A DNA stretch of 64,000 nucleotides from Bacteroidota bacterium (GTDB taxonomy: Bacteria; Bacteroidota; Bacteroidia; Chitinophagales; BACL12), in NCBI GenBank assembly GCA_016715425.1, contig JADKAC010000005.1:558001-622000 (forward strand), given 5' to 3'. The translations under genes were made by a program, and so were the position numbers. Numbering within the stretch: the stretch's first letter is position 1; every line of letters begins with the position of its first letter. Positions 34,628 to 43,718 of the stretch are shown here, piece after piece. The notes beneath the pieces are model-generated. The model was not told the DNA's origin and searched no databases. It saw only the letters and a program-made list of their open reading frames with translations.

Positions 34628-35356
34628 ATGGTTATAGATCACAGATATAAATTTGTTTTTATTGAATTGCCATTAACGGCAACATCCGCTATTTCAAAAG
34701 AGATTCGTGAGCAATATGGTTGTGAGCCAATCATGAATAAGCATGCTACTTACGGCGATTTTTTAAAGAAGGCGACAGCAGAAGAAAAAGAATATGCGGT
34801 GATTGGGAGTATTCGCAATCCATTGGATCAAACAGTGAGTATGTATTTTAAATACAAAACAGATTTGGATGAGCGATTTTCTTCCGGCAGAAAAAGACCG
34901 GGGAAATGGTTGCGAAAAAAATTGGCTCGTAACAGAGATGCAGATCGTTATAACTATATTCAAAAACATAATGCATCTTTTGAAACCTATTTTTTAAAAT
35001 TTTTTCATTGGCCATATAGTAACTGGAGTGTAGTAGCACATAAAAAATTTGACTTTGTAATTCGTTTTGAAAACCTCGGTTCTGATTACAGAAAAATTTT
35101 TACTGCAGCCGGATTACCTGTCACCAGAGATTTACCCCAAGCGAATAAAACGCCGGAAAAAAATATGGATTTCTGGAGCTATTATCACACCGATAAAATG
35201 AAACGTAGAGCAAAGCAAGTGTTTGGTCCGTTCATGCGATATTGGGGTTATGAATTCCCCCCATCCTGGAATAATATTCAAGAGCCTTGGTATGCTCAAC
35301 CTCTATATGAGTTCCTGAATATTTTCAGAATTTTTTATTGGAAACGATTGCGATAA
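34628..35356 (+). CDS. Sulfotransferase family protein
   Basis: A 242-residue protein that begins with DHRYKFVFIELPLTATSAIS, the position of the PAPS-binding loop in Golgi-type sulfotransferases, and contains IGSIRNPLDQTVSMYFKYK, matching the R-x-P-x-x-R/S region that binds the 3' phosphate. The signature loop is atypical (PLTATS in place of P-K-x-G-T-T/S), so activity is less certain. The last 76 bases of the gene and its downstream region are duplicated at 35882-35957. Confidence 0.75.
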   Translation: MVIDHRYKFVFIELPLTATSAISKEIREQYGCEPIMNKHATYGDFLKKATAEEKEYAVIGSIRNPLDQTVSMYFKYKTDLDERFSSGRKRPGKWLRKKLARNRDADRYNYIQKHNASFETYFLKFFHWPYSNWSVVAHKKFDFVIRFENLGSDYRKIFTAAGLPVTRDLPQANKTPEKNMDFWSYYHTDKMKRRAKQVFGPFMRYWGYEFPPSWNNIQEPWYAQPLYEFLNIFRIFYWKRLR

Positions 35357-35363
35357 AATATTT
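35288..35363. repeat. 76-bp direct repeat, copy 1 (in the sulfotransferase 3' end)
   Basis: This copy covers the last codons and stop of the sulfotransferase gene. It matches 35882-35957 with one difference (GAG versus AAG codon). The two copies enclose 518 bases of hairpin-containing DNA. Confidence 0.85.
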
Positions 35364-35881
35364 CGTGACTTCCTCATTTTTCAATGAAACTTTCAATGAA
35401 TTGAATTTATTTAGGCTTGTTTTTAATTTGGCTATTAAAATGCAATATAATTCCTAAAGAAAAATATGTTGTGATCTTTCTTGTCTTGAAACAAGAAAGA
35501 ACCAAAGAAGTACTGTAAGGTGGATCAACAGCCTACTTCTATATGAAGTTGTTATGTTATAAAAAATGTTTAGTCGAAGCGAAAATGACCTTATAAAAGC
35601 TTGCTTGCAAAATAAGGAATGCTTCTGTGCGCAGGGGAATGAGCGAGAAAAGAATACAGTCAGCCTAATGATAGAATTTTTGCATTTCGATTAAACACAA
35701 TTTTCGCATAATATAATTAATTTGAAATTAATCGGCTGACCTTATTGTTTTCTGCAGGAAGTATTTCGTAAATTTTGCTGCTTGTTTTTATACAGTCTTG
35801 ATCTTTTTGTTTCTTTTTGCATCAAGGCAAAAAGAAAATAAATAAAATTTGATTTCAAAATGCAGTATTTATGAATTATCC
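35364..35881. mobile_element. Non-coding element with terminal hairpins, flanked by a 76-bp duplication
   Basis: No gene is present in these 518 bases. Near the left is a perfect 10-bp hairpin (TCTTTCTTGT, loop, ACAAGAAAGA; 35475-35500). Near the right is a perfect 11-bp hairpin (TTTCTTTTTGC, loop ATCAAG, GCAAAAAGAAA; 35810-35837). Similar CTTTTTGTTTCTTTTTG-type hairpins occur widely in Bacteroidota intergenic DNA. The 76-bp duplication at its borders is far longer than a normal transposition target duplication, so insertion through recombination or a slippage-type duplication is possible. Confidence 0.5.
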
Positions 35882-35957
35882 TGGTATGCTCAACCTCTAT
35901 ATAAGTTCCTGAATATTTTCAGAATTTTTTATTGGAAACGATTGCGATAAAATATTT
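35882..35957. repeat. 76-bp direct repeat, copy 2
   Basis: Second copy of the sulfotransferase 3' end. It has one substitution relative to copy 1 and no coding continuity upstream. It lies just before the convergent end of the surface-repeat gene. Confidence 0.85.
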
Positions 35958-35982
35958 TTATAAATAATAATTGCATTGCAAA

Positions 35983-37911
35983 TTATTCTTGTTTTTTATA
36001 TTTAAAATTATATCGCACACCTGCAGTATAACCAATTGAGAGAGCCGTATTATAATCACTGCCATAATAAGTGGTGATATCATTTTTCGTAATTGGTGTA
36101 TAGTCGTTTTCATACACTTCTACATTAAAAACAGGTCCGGCAAAAACACTGAATCCAGAAGCAATAAAAGTATAAGCAGGCAACAATCGCAATTGATTAT
36201 AGATTCTAAAATTATTCCGAGAGAATTCAATAGTATTTTCGAAAGGTGTCCAGGCAATTGCATCAATATCTAAAATAACAGATGGATTAAATGGAATGCG
36301 ACCACCAATACCAAAACCGAATCCATACAAAGTAGAATTATTGAATGGAGAAATTCCAAAAGCTATTGTGTTGAAAATATGTTTTGTTCCGATACGGATT
36401 CCTGCAGACATAGTGAATAATTCAGAATTAAATATTTCAGTTTCTAAAATGCCATTATTACTATAACTAATCAGACCTATTGCAACACCGTTTAATGTAT
36501 CTGAAAAATTAAGCAAGCCAATTTGAACACCATCTATTTTCTTACTCAAATTAATTAAGCCGAGTTGTCCGCCATTATGCTTATTTGAAATATTTAAAAT
36601 GCCGGACAATTGCCAGTTTGAAATTGTATCTGCTGCACCCATCGTAATATTTGAAATTCCGGCTAATTGAAAACCATTAAATGTATTACCGGTTAAATTT
36701 AATATCCCGGCAGTTTGAAAACCTGTACCGCTTTTGCGAGTTGAATTTATAAGTCCGGCTAATTGAAAACCTTGCATTGAATTTCCATGATTATAAATCC
36801 CTGAAATTTGACACCCTTTAATGTCACCTTGAGTTAAATTACTCAATCCTGCCAACTGAAAACCATGTACATATTGTTTATCCATATTTACCAATCCACC
36901 AATTTCAACTCCATTTAATGCACCGCTATACCCTTGTAATATATTGAATGAAAATTTGTGTACGAAGTCAGTACCGTCATAGCCATTCGTGCTTAAAGGT
37001 GTAATGAAAGAAACTTGTACTGCTCTGTGAATTAATGTATCTGTTGTTGCAATTTCATCTGTATTTTTTAACCCGGCATTATCTAAATCGGTGTTTGCTT
37101 TGTTCTTTGAAAGTGAATTGCCATTGAAAATTTTATCTATAAGAGTTATTGTATCTTTTGTGGGTTTCTGCTTTTCAATTTTTGTAGTTTGATTTTTTTG
37201 TTTTGAATTATCAGAGATTGGCATATCTGCTTTCTCTTGTTGTTTTTCATTTTTTTCTTTGCCGGAAACAGATTGTTTCTTTTCTGAATTATTATCTATA
37301 ATTTCTTTGTCTAAATTTTCTGTTGCTATTTCAGCTACTGTTTCAGTTAATGCAATTTCGAATTCAGAAACTGTTGTCACTTCTTTAGTTTCATTATTCT
37401 CTAAAGCATTTTCCTCAACAATTATATTCTGAGATTGTACATTCAGTTCTCTTTTGGAAACTGAAACAGGATTGCTGCTTCTGTTGTTTGGATTTATATG
37501 CTGTTTACCTGCGATTTTTGGTTGTTTGTTTTTGGATTCCGTAATTTCTGAATAAGCAACTTCAGTATTTTCTTTTTTAATAGTATCAGTAACAATTACA
37601 TTCTTCTGAATATTAGTATTGTTGTTTTTAATTTCTGTTGCTTCTTCAATTGGTGAATTTTTACTTATGTTATTGGATGGTGTTGTTGAATTAAATGTAT
37701 TAAATATATCCGACACTAATAATGCTGTAATTGCTGTTCCTAAAATTATTCCTCCAAGAAAGGTGAACCATTTGTTTTGCAATAATTTTTGGAACCAGTT
37801 CATACTTGTTGTTGCAGAATACATTGCCATTAAGCCATCAAAATTTTTATGACTATTTACAGTGGTATCATCGGGCTCCTGATATACTATTTTAAATTTA
37901 ATCTTATTCAT
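35983..37911 (-). CDS. LA_2272-type surface-repeat protein with anti-sigma-like N-terminus
   Basis: The 642-residue protein has a short cytoplasmic N-terminus, one transmembrane segment (about residues 48-66, WFTFLGGIILGTAITALLV), a long Ser/Asn/Lys/Gln-rich linker (about 70-290) and then beta-strand repeats with the pattern GFQLAGLSNLTQGDIKG (about 320-500). These repeats match the LA_2272/LA_2273 surface-repeat family. The C-terminal part resembles an outer-membrane or beta-domain. Its start overlaps the ECF sigma factor gene by 8 bases, so its cytoplasmic end may bind that sigma factor. That role is inferred from position. Confidence 0.7.
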   Translation of the reverse strand: MNKIKFKIVYQEPDDTTVNSHKNFDGLMAMYSATTSMNWFQKLLQNKWFTFLGGIILGTAITALLVSDIFNTFNSTTPSNNISKNSPIEEATEIKNNNTNIQKNVIVTDTIKKENTEVAYSEITESKNKQPKIAGKQHINPNNRSSNPVSVSKRELNVQSQNIIVEENALENNETKEVTTVSEFEIALTETVAEIATENLDKEIIDNNSEKKQSVSGKEKNEKQQEKADMPISDNSKQKNQTTKIEKQKPTKDTITLIDKIFNGNSLSKNKANTDLDNAGLKNTDEIATTDTLIHRAVQVSFITPLSTNGYDGTDFVHKFSFNILQGYSGALNGVEIGGLVNMDKQYVHGFQLAGLSNLTQGDIKGCQISGIYNHGNSMQGFQLAGLINSTRKSGTGFQTAGILNLTGNTFNGFQLAGISNITMGAADTISNWQLSGILNISNKHNGGQLGLINLSKKIDGVQIGLLNFSDTLNGVAIGLISYSNNGILETEIFNSELFTMSAGIRIGTKHIFNTIAFGISPFNNSTLYGFGFGIGGRIPFNPSVILDIDAIAWTPFENTIEFSRNNFRIYNQLRLLPAYTFIASGFSVFAGPVFNVEVYENDYTPITKNDITTYYGSDYNTALSIGYTAGVRYNFKYKKQE

Positions 37912-38443
37912 AATCGTGAAAATGTTTTGCGGGTATTAATTTTCGAATGCTGTTTAATATCCTGTGTACTTTAACTTTTGCGTTGTTTTCCGAAATATTT
38001 TTTATTTCTGCTATTTCGCTGAAAGAGCGTTTTTCGAAAAAGCGCATTTCAATAAATTCAAGTTCTTTTTGTGGTAACTGTTTCAAAATTTTGAATACAA
38101 TTGTATTTCTTTCAAAAGCAATGGAATCATCTTCTATTAACTCCGCAATATCTTTACTCTCCAGACTTACTACCCGGATCTTTTTATTATCCCGATAATA
38201 TTTTGCCAGTTCACTCAATGCAATGCGATAGAGCCAGGAAGAAAATTTTATTCCTCTGTATTCAAATTTTTTAATATTCTGTAATGCAATTAAAAAAACC
38301 TGTTGGGTAATATCTTCACTTAATGCTTCATCATCAGTCCTTCGGAAGATAAACAGGAAGATGCTTTTAAAATAGAGATCATAAAAGTATTTGAATGCCT
38401 TTGGATCCTTTACAGAAGCTTTTAAATAATATTCTTCATTCAT
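37904..38443 (-). CDS. ECF-type RNA polymerase sigma factor (sigma-70 family)
   Basis: The 179-residue protein has sigma region 2 (FKYFYDLYFKSIFLFIFRRT, DEALSEDITQQVFLIALQN) and region 4 (LPQKELEFIEMRFFEKRSFS, EIAEIKNISENNAKVKVHR), the minimal two-domain layout of extracytoplasmic-function sigma factors. It sits between the DUF2807 gene, 20 bases upstream, and the LA_2272-type gene, which it overlaps. The likely function is to switch on envelope genes when released from a membrane partner. Confidence 0.93.
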   Translation of the reverse strand: MNEEYYLKASVKDPKAFKYFYDLYFKSIFLFIFRRTDDEALSEDITQQVFLIALQNIKKFEYRGIKFSSWLYRIALSELAKYYRDNKKIRVVSLESKDIAELIEDDSIAFERNTIVFKILKQLPQKELEFIEMRFFEKRSFSEIAEIKNISENNAKVKVHRILNSIRKLIPAKHFHDYE

Positions 38444-38463
38444 AACTAACTAATCAGAAATAT

Positions 38464-39249
38464 TTAATCTACATGAATTATTTCGCCGCTGCCTGTTATT
38501 ACTATATTAAAACTAGGAGTATTCATGTAATATATATCTCCGCTGCCAGATACATCACCTTCTATTTTATCTGTAACATTTAAATACATATTTCCTGAAC
38601 CTGAAATATCCAGCGTACAATATTTAGCTAAATATTCAAACGCATGTATCTCACCGGACCCGTAAATTTCTAATTTCATGTCTGTTCCTTTTCCTGCCAA
38701 TATTACTTCACCTGAACCTGATATTTCTGTTTCCAGATAATTTGCTGCAGCAAGAATTTGCATTTCGCCTGAACCACTATTATATAATTCAATAGTGTTT
38801 GCAATAATTGAATCCTGAGCGATTACTTTTCCTGACCCACTAATATCAATTGCAATTAAATCGGAGATGATTTTATTCAAAGTTATTATTGATCCCGAAC
38901 CGCTTACTTCTAAACTATTTATTTCCGGCATCGCAATATATATTTTGACATTATTCTCTGAATTTAAACAATGTTCAGAATACACTTCAATAATTCCATT
39001 AGAAATTTTTGTTTTGATTTCAGGAAAAATATTTGCCGGCGCCTCAATTCTAAATTGATATGCTGTATCCTGTGTAATATAGATATTGGCATCTAATTCA
39101 TTGTAAACGCCTGTGAATCCGGAAATGGTCCTGTATTCATTGGTAATTGTACCGTTGGCATCCACACAAGGAAATTTATTCTTGGTGCATGAATTACATA
39201 ATAATAATAGTGTAATTGGGAGTAAAATAGAAATTGTTGGTTTTTTCAT
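38464..39249 (-). CDS. DUF2807 (GIN domain) lipoprotein
   Basis: The ATG at 39249 gives a lipoprotein signal (MKKPTISILLPITLLLLCNS, Cys in NSCTKN). The remaining 240 residues show the DUF2807 head domain: a right-handed beta-helix pattern with repeated G-S-G (SGSGSIITL, ISGSGKVIAQ, SGSGEMQIL, ISGSGEVILA, GSGEIHAF). The function of this common Bacteroidota family is unknown; it may bind glycans or adhere to the envelope. It is the first gene of the unit that includes the ECF sigma factor. Confidence 0.88.
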   Translation of the reverse strand: MKKPTISILLPITLLLLCNSCTKNKFPCVDANGTITNEYRTISGFTGVYNELDANIYITQDTAYQFRIEAPANIFPEIKTKISNGIIEVYSEHCLNSENNVKIYIAMPEINSLEVSGSGSIITLNKIISDLIAIDISGSGKVIAQDSIIANTIELYNSGSGEMQILAAANYLETEISGSGEVILAGKGTDMKLEIYGSGEIHAFEYLAKYCTLDISGSGNMYLNVTDKIEGDVSGSGDIYYMNTPSFNIVITGSGEIIHVD

Positions 39250-39475
39250 AATATTGAATTTACTATATAATCCATGTTGGTATAAAAGGTTACAGATTTC
39301 TGCAATCTTTTTTAATAAGCTTATCAATTCTTAGTTATAAGGAATAATTACCAAATGAAATTGAAATGGTATCGTATAGATTTATCCCTAAGCTATAAAG
39401 TTAATTGGCGCATTCTTTTCCGATATTTGCAACCGTTATTTATTTTACTTGTCTATTTTATATTAACAAATAATA

Positions 39476-40432
39476 ATGCAGATTTATATTACAGGAGTAG
39501 GAGGGATGGTAGGTTCACATATGGTGGATTACCTGTTTGGCGAAGGCGGTCATAAGATTATTGGCTCCTATTACAAACCCACAACAGATTTAAATGATAT
39601 CAGAAGCAAATGCACATTAATTGAATGTGATGTGAGATATTATCAACGTGTTCAGGAAATTATTTCAACACATAAGCCGGATAAAATATTTCATCTTGCG
39701 GCACAGAGTTATCCAACAGTTTCCTGGGAAAGACCACAGGAAACAATGGACACAAATGTGAATGGAACAGTAAATGTGTTTGAAGCAGTGAAGTCTGTTC
39801 AGAAAAGTGATGCTAATTATAATCCTGTTGTAGTTGTTGCATGTTCAAGTGCAGAATATGGTGCATCACTTACTCCGGAAAATACACCGATAACAGAAGA
39901 TGTTGCACTGCTTCCTTTGCATCCTTATGGTGTGAGCAAAGTTGCGCAGGATTTATTGAGTTATCAATATTTCAGAAATGATAATATCCGTTCAATTCGT
40001 GCGAGAATATTTAATACAACCGGTCCGAGAAAAACAAATGATGTTACTTCCGATTTTACTATGCGGGCAGTAAACATGGAACGAGGTAAAGAACAATTTT
40101 TAAGAGTTGGAAATCTTGAAACAAAAAGAGCGATAACCGATGTGCGTGATTTAGTGAGTGCTTTAATTTTATTAAGTGAAAAAGGAACCTGGGGTGAAGT
40201 ATATAATATCAGTGGAGAAAAAGCTTATATGATTCAGGATATTATTCCAATCATTGAAAAATATATGGGAATTACATTGCCTTATGAAATTGATTCTACA
40301 TTATTGCGACCAACAGATGAACCGATTATTTATGGTGATTCATCCCGTTTGAAAAAAGATACCGGTTGGAAGCAATCCTATACATTGGAAACTACTATAA
40401 AAGATATGATAGATTATTTGCGCAGCAGATAA
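39476..40432 (+). CDS. GDP-sugar 4,6-dehydratase (GDP-mannose/GDP-heptose type SDR)
   Basis: The 318-residue extended SDR has IYITGVGGMVGSHMVDYL (NAD(P)-binding G-x2-G-x2-G at residues 7-13), HLAAQSYPTVSW, and the catalytic ACSSAEYG ... HPYGVSKVAQ (Ser, and Tyr-x3-Lys). It resembles GDP-mannose 4,6-dehydratases. Because the neighbouring genes make GDP-D-glycero-alpha-D-manno-heptose, its substrate may instead be that GDP-heptose, as in the 6-deoxyheptose pathway (DmhA) of Campylobacter and Yersinia. The sequence alone does not separate the two. The start follows an AT-rich leader. Confidence 0.8.
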   Translation: MQIYITGVGGMVGSHMVDYLFGEGGHKIIGSYYKPTTDLNDIRSKCTLIECDVRYYQRVQEIISTHKPDKIFHLAAQSYPTVSWERPQETMDTNVNGTVNVFEAVKSVQKSDANYNPVVVVACSSAEYGASLTPENTPITEDVALLPLHPYGVSKVAQDLLSYQYFRNDNIRSIRARIFNTTGPRKTNDVTSDFTMRAVNMERGKEQFLRVGNLETKRAITDVRDLVSALILLSEKGTWGEVYNISGEKAYMIQDIIPIIEKYMGITLPYEIDSTLLRPTDEPIIYGDSSRLKKDTGWKQSYTLETTIKDMIDYLRSR

Positions 40433-40452
40433 TTATAAATGCATAGAATATC

Positions 40453-41250
40453 ATGTTAAAACGTACCCGCATTTTTGATCTTGAACTGATAAATGATAAT
40501 TCATTTGATGCCGTATTAAATTCGATGCTGCATTTTCATGAAGAGTTTCCGCAATCAGAAAATAAATTGCCGTTGTTGTTTACACCAAATGTAGATGATG
40601 TTGTAAAACTCAATCAAAAAAAATATGCAGATGTTGCAAAGCGATTGCAGCAATCGTATTATATCCTCCCCGATGGACAACCTATTATTTGGGCTTCAAA
40701 AATTTTGAATAAAACACTTGTAAAACGATTGCCCGGCAGCGAATTATTTCCTTTGCTTTGGAAGCTATTGACACAACATAATAAACGCATTTTATTAGTA
40801 GCGCCATCTGAAAAAGTAGGGCAGATGTTGAAACAAGAATATCCCACTTTAGAATATTATGTGCCTCCATTTTTTGAAGCAGAAGATACTGTTGCATTGC
40901 AAAAAATAACTTCTGATTTGTTGATGCTTTGCAATACGTTTAAACCCGAATATATTTTTATCGGTATTCGTTTTCCAAAACAGAATTATATCGCATTTGA
41001 ATTATTGGACAACTTGCAAAAACAAGGATATTCAAAAAGTGAAATGCCTTTGTGTTTGTTGTTGGGAGCCAGTTATGAATTTTATCTCGACATAAAAAAA
41101 CGAGCGCCTGCAATCTGGCAAAAAACAGGTATGGAATGGTTCTATCGTTTTACTCAGGAGCCGGGCCGACTTTTTAAACGTTACTTTATTGACGACATGC
41201 AATTCGTGAGTATTTTCATGAAAGAATATTTTAAAAAAGAATCCAAGTAA
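40453..41250 (+). CDS. WecB/TagA/CpsF-family glycosyltransferase
   Basis: The 265-residue protein fits the GT26 family: TPNVDDVVKLNQKKYADVAK near the N-terminus, ILPDGQPIIWASKIL (the usual DG-x-P/G-x-x-W segment), RLPGSELFPLL, and YIFIGIRFPKQNYIAFELL (the G-x-P-x-Q-E/N region). It probably transfers an N-acetylmannosamine-type or similar sugar from a nucleotide donor to a polyprenyl-linked acceptor. It follows the dehydratase gene after 20 bases and lies upstream of the heptose genes in the same orientation. Confidence 0.88.
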   Translation: MLKRTRIFDLELINDNSFDAVLNSMLHFHEEFPQSENKLPLLFTPNVDDVVKLNQKKYADVAKRLQQSYYILPDGQPIIWASKILNKTLVKRLPGSELFPLLWKLLTQHNKRILLVAPSEKVGQMLKQEYPTLEYYVPPFFEAEDTVALQKITSDLLMLCNTFKPEYIFIGIRFPKQNYIAFELLDNLQKQGYSKSEMPLCLLLGASYEFYLDIKKRAPAIWQKTGMEWFYRFTQEPGRLFKRYFIDDMQFVSIFMKEYFKKESK

Positions 41251-41399
41251 ATGCTTTTGATTAATTATTGATACTAAAAGAAAATATCAAATTATAATTT
41301 TCCAGAACCAACGTGTGGAAACTCTTTCACGTCTTTTTCGCATCTTTGCAACATCAACACACAATACATTCATTACACATTTACATTGAATAATAAATT

Positions 41400-42428
41400 A
41401 TGATTTTAAGAAGTAAATCTCCTCTGCGTATAGGATTGGCTGGTGGCGGAACTGATGTAAGTCCTTACAGTGATATCTATGGCGGCTGTATTTTAAATGC
41501 AACAATTCAGAAATATGCTTATGCTACAATTATGCCTCGTAAGGATAATAAAATTGTGCTGCATGCAGTGGATCAAGACATACGAGTTGAATTAGAAGCG
41601 GACTCTAAATTAGAAATTGATGGTACTCTCGATTTGCTGAAAGGCGTATATAATCGTGTGGTAAAAGATTTTAATCATGGAGCACCATTAGCATTCGAAT
41701 TAAATACTTATGTGGATGCACCTGCCGGCTCCGGTTTGGGTTCTTCATCTACTTTGGTAGTTACAATTTTGGGTGCATTTACGGAGTGGCTTAAATTGCC
41801 TTTGGGTGAATATGATATGGCGCATCTTGCTTATGATATTGAAAGAAAAGACTTGGCTTTTGCTGGTGGAAAACAAGATCAATATGCGGCTACTTTCGGT
41901 GGATGGAATTTTATGGAGTTTTATAAAGACGATAAAGTAATTGTAAACCCATTAAGAATTCGCAGTCAATATATGGAAGAATTGCAATTCAATATGTTGA
42001 TGTATTATACAGGCACAAGTCGTTTATCATCGGATATTATTGAAGCACAATCTTCAAACGTGCAAAAGAAAAGCGAAAAATCAATTGAGGCTATGCATAA
42101 TTTAAAAGAGCAGGCTTACATGATGAAAGAAGCAATTCTGAAAGGCGAATTAAATCGCATTGGTGATATATTAGATTATGGTTGGAAGAATAAAAAAGCA
42201 ACAGCTCTGGGAGTTTCCAGCGATAATATTGATGAAATTTATGAAGCCGCTATGAAGTCAGGAGCAACGGGTGGAAAAATATCCGGTGCAGGCGGTGGTG
42301 GATTTATGACGTTTTATTGTCCGGGTAATACCAGATATAAAGTGATAAATACATTGAAAAAATTTGGGGGAGAAATACATAATTTAACTTTTAGTAAATA
42401 CGGATTAACAACATGGGAAGCAAAATAG
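41400..42428 (+). CDS. hddA: D-glycero-alpha-D-manno-heptose 7-phosphate kinase (GHMP family)
   Basis: The 342-residue GHMP kinase shows SPLRIGLAGGGTDVSPYSDI at the N-terminus, the ATP-binding APAGSGLGSSSTLVV (about residues 110-124) and SGATGGKISGAGGGGFMTFY near the end (motif 3). This exact layout belongs to the HddA type, which phosphorylates heptose 7-phosphate to the 1,7-bisphosphate. Its 3' end overlaps the gmhA gene by 16 bases. Together with the next three genes it completes the GDP-heptose pathway. Confidence 0.92.
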   Translation: MILRSKSPLRIGLAGGGTDVSPYSDIYGGCILNATIQKYAYATIMPRKDNKIVLHAVDQDIRVELEADSKLEIDGTLDLLKGVYNRVVKDFNHGAPLAFELNTYVDAPAGSGLGSSSTLVVTILGAFTEWLKLPLGEYDMAHLAYDIERKDLAFAGGKQDQYAATFGGWNFMEFYKDDKVIVNPLRIRSQYMEELQFNMLMYYTGTSRLSSDIIEAQSSNVQKKSEKSIEAMHNLKEQAYMMKEAILKGELNRIGDILDYGWKNKKATALGVSSDNIDEIYEAAMKSGATGGKISGAGGGGFMTFYCPGNTRYKVINTLKKFGGEIHNLTFSKYGLTTWEAK

Positions 42429-43003
42429 CAAGAATTAAAGAAGTGATCGCTGAGAGCGTGAGCGTAAAAAATAAATTATTACAGAACGAAGAATTAATAG
42501 CGAACTGTGAAAGGATAGCTGATCAAGTGGCTGAAGCATTTCGCAATGATAAGAAAGTATTGTTCTGCGGAAATGGTGGTTCAGCAGCAGATGCACAACA
42601 TCTTGCAGCAGAATTTTCAGGTAGATTTTATTTCGACAGAGATCCATTGGATGCAGAAGCATTGCACGTAAATACTTCTTATATCACTGCTGTAGGTAAC
42701 GATTATTCTTACGATGAAATTTATAGTCGTGTGCTGAAAGCCAAAGGACGCAAAGGAGATTTTTTGTTTGGAATTTCTACTTCCGGTAATTCAAAAAATA
42801 TTTTAAGAGCATTTGAAGTAGCTCGTGCAAACGGAATGATAATCGTAGCCATGACAGGAGAATCCGGTGGTAAAATGAAAGACAATTGTGATTTTTTATT
42901 GAACGTACCCTCATCAGATACACCTCGTATTCAGGAAAGTCATATTATGTTAGGACATATCATTTGCGAGTTGGTGGAAGATGCACTTTTCCAAAAACCA
43001 TGA
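42413..43003 (+). CDS. gmhA: Sedoheptulose-7-phosphate isomerase GmhA (SIS domain)
   Basis: A 196-residue SIS-domain isomerase with LFCGNGGSAADAQHLAAEFS (about residues 49-68) and ISTSGNSKNILRAFE (phosphate-binding Ser/Thr). It converts sedoheptulose 7-phosphate into D-glycero-D-manno-heptose 7-phosphate, the first committed step of heptose synthesis. The length is standard. It overlaps hddA by 16 bases and the nucleotidyltransferase gene by 4 bases (ATGA), showing tight operon packing. Confidence 0.93.
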   Translation: MGSKIARIKEVIAESVSVKNKLLQNEELIANCERIADQVAEAFRNDKKVLFCGNGGSAADAQHLAAEFSGRFYFDRDPLDAEALHVNTSYITAVGNDYSYDEIYSRVLKAKGRKGDFLFGISTSGNSKNILRAFEVARANGMIIVAMTGESGGKMKDNCDFLLNVPSSDTPRIQESHIMLGHIICELVEDALFQKP

Positions 43004-43704
43004 CCGATCAGGCAATTGTATTAGCAGGCGGTTTGGGAACACGATTACAACATGTAATTGCAGATGTTCCAAAGCCAATGGCTGAAGTAGCAGGAAAACC
43101 ATTTTTGGAATTTATAATGCTTTACCTTGCTCATCAGGGCATTCATCATGTAATTCTTGCTGTAGGGCATAAGCGGGAAGTGATAATGGATTATTTCGGA
43201 AATAATTTTTTGGGAATCGAAGTTTCTTATTCCATAGAAGAAGAACCATTGGGGACCGGCGGCGCAATTTTTAAAGCAAGTACATTATTAGATAAAGACC
43301 CGGCATTTATTATCAATGGCGATACTTTTTTTAATGTGGATTTGCGTGCCTTATTTAAATTTCATAAAAAAAATAAATCTTCACTCACGCTTGCTTTAAA
43401 GCCTATGCAAAAGTTTGAAAGATATGGCACAGTGGAATTACAACCTTCAGGAATTATTTCTGCTTTCAAAGAGAAAAAGTATGTTGAGGATGGATTAATA
43501 AACGGTGGTGTGTATTGTATTGAAAAAGAAATTTTTAATCAGATTACTTCAGAAAAGTTTTCTTTTGAAACTGAAATTCTTGAAAAGGGAGTAAACACAA
43601 ATTCAATATACGGTTTGGAATTCGATACTTACTTTATTGATATCGGTATTCCCGAAGATTATGAAAAAGCACAAGTGGACTTTACAAATAACAGACATAT
43701 TTAA
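43000..43704 (+). CDS. hddC: Heptose-1-phosphate guanylyltransferase HddC-like nucleotidyltransferase
   Basis: A 234-residue nucleotidyltransferase when started at the ATG at 43000 (MTDQAIVLAGGLGTRLQHV). The G-G-x-G-T-R-L signature and PKPMAEVAGKPFLEF binding segment are at the N-terminus, with FIINGDTFF (metal-binding Asp) in the middle. In this gene order it is almost certainly the GTP-dependent enzyme that makes GDP-heptose from the 1-phosphate. The start at 42964 used by the longest frame would overlap gmhA by 40 bases and is less likely than the ATGA coupling. Confidence 0.9.
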   Translation: MTDQAIVLAGGLGTRLQHVIADVPKPMAEVAGKPFLEFIMLYLAHQGIHHVILAVGHKREVIMDYFGNNFLGIEVSYSIEEEPLGTGGAIFKASTLLDKDPAFIINGDTFFNVDLRALFKFHKKNKSSLTLALKPMQKFERYGTVELQPSGIISAFKEKKYVEDGLINGGVYCIEKEIFNQITSEKFSFETEILEKGVNTNSIYGLEFDTYFIDIGIPEDYEKAQVDFTNNRHI

Positions 43705-43718
43705 TTGAAATACTTTGG

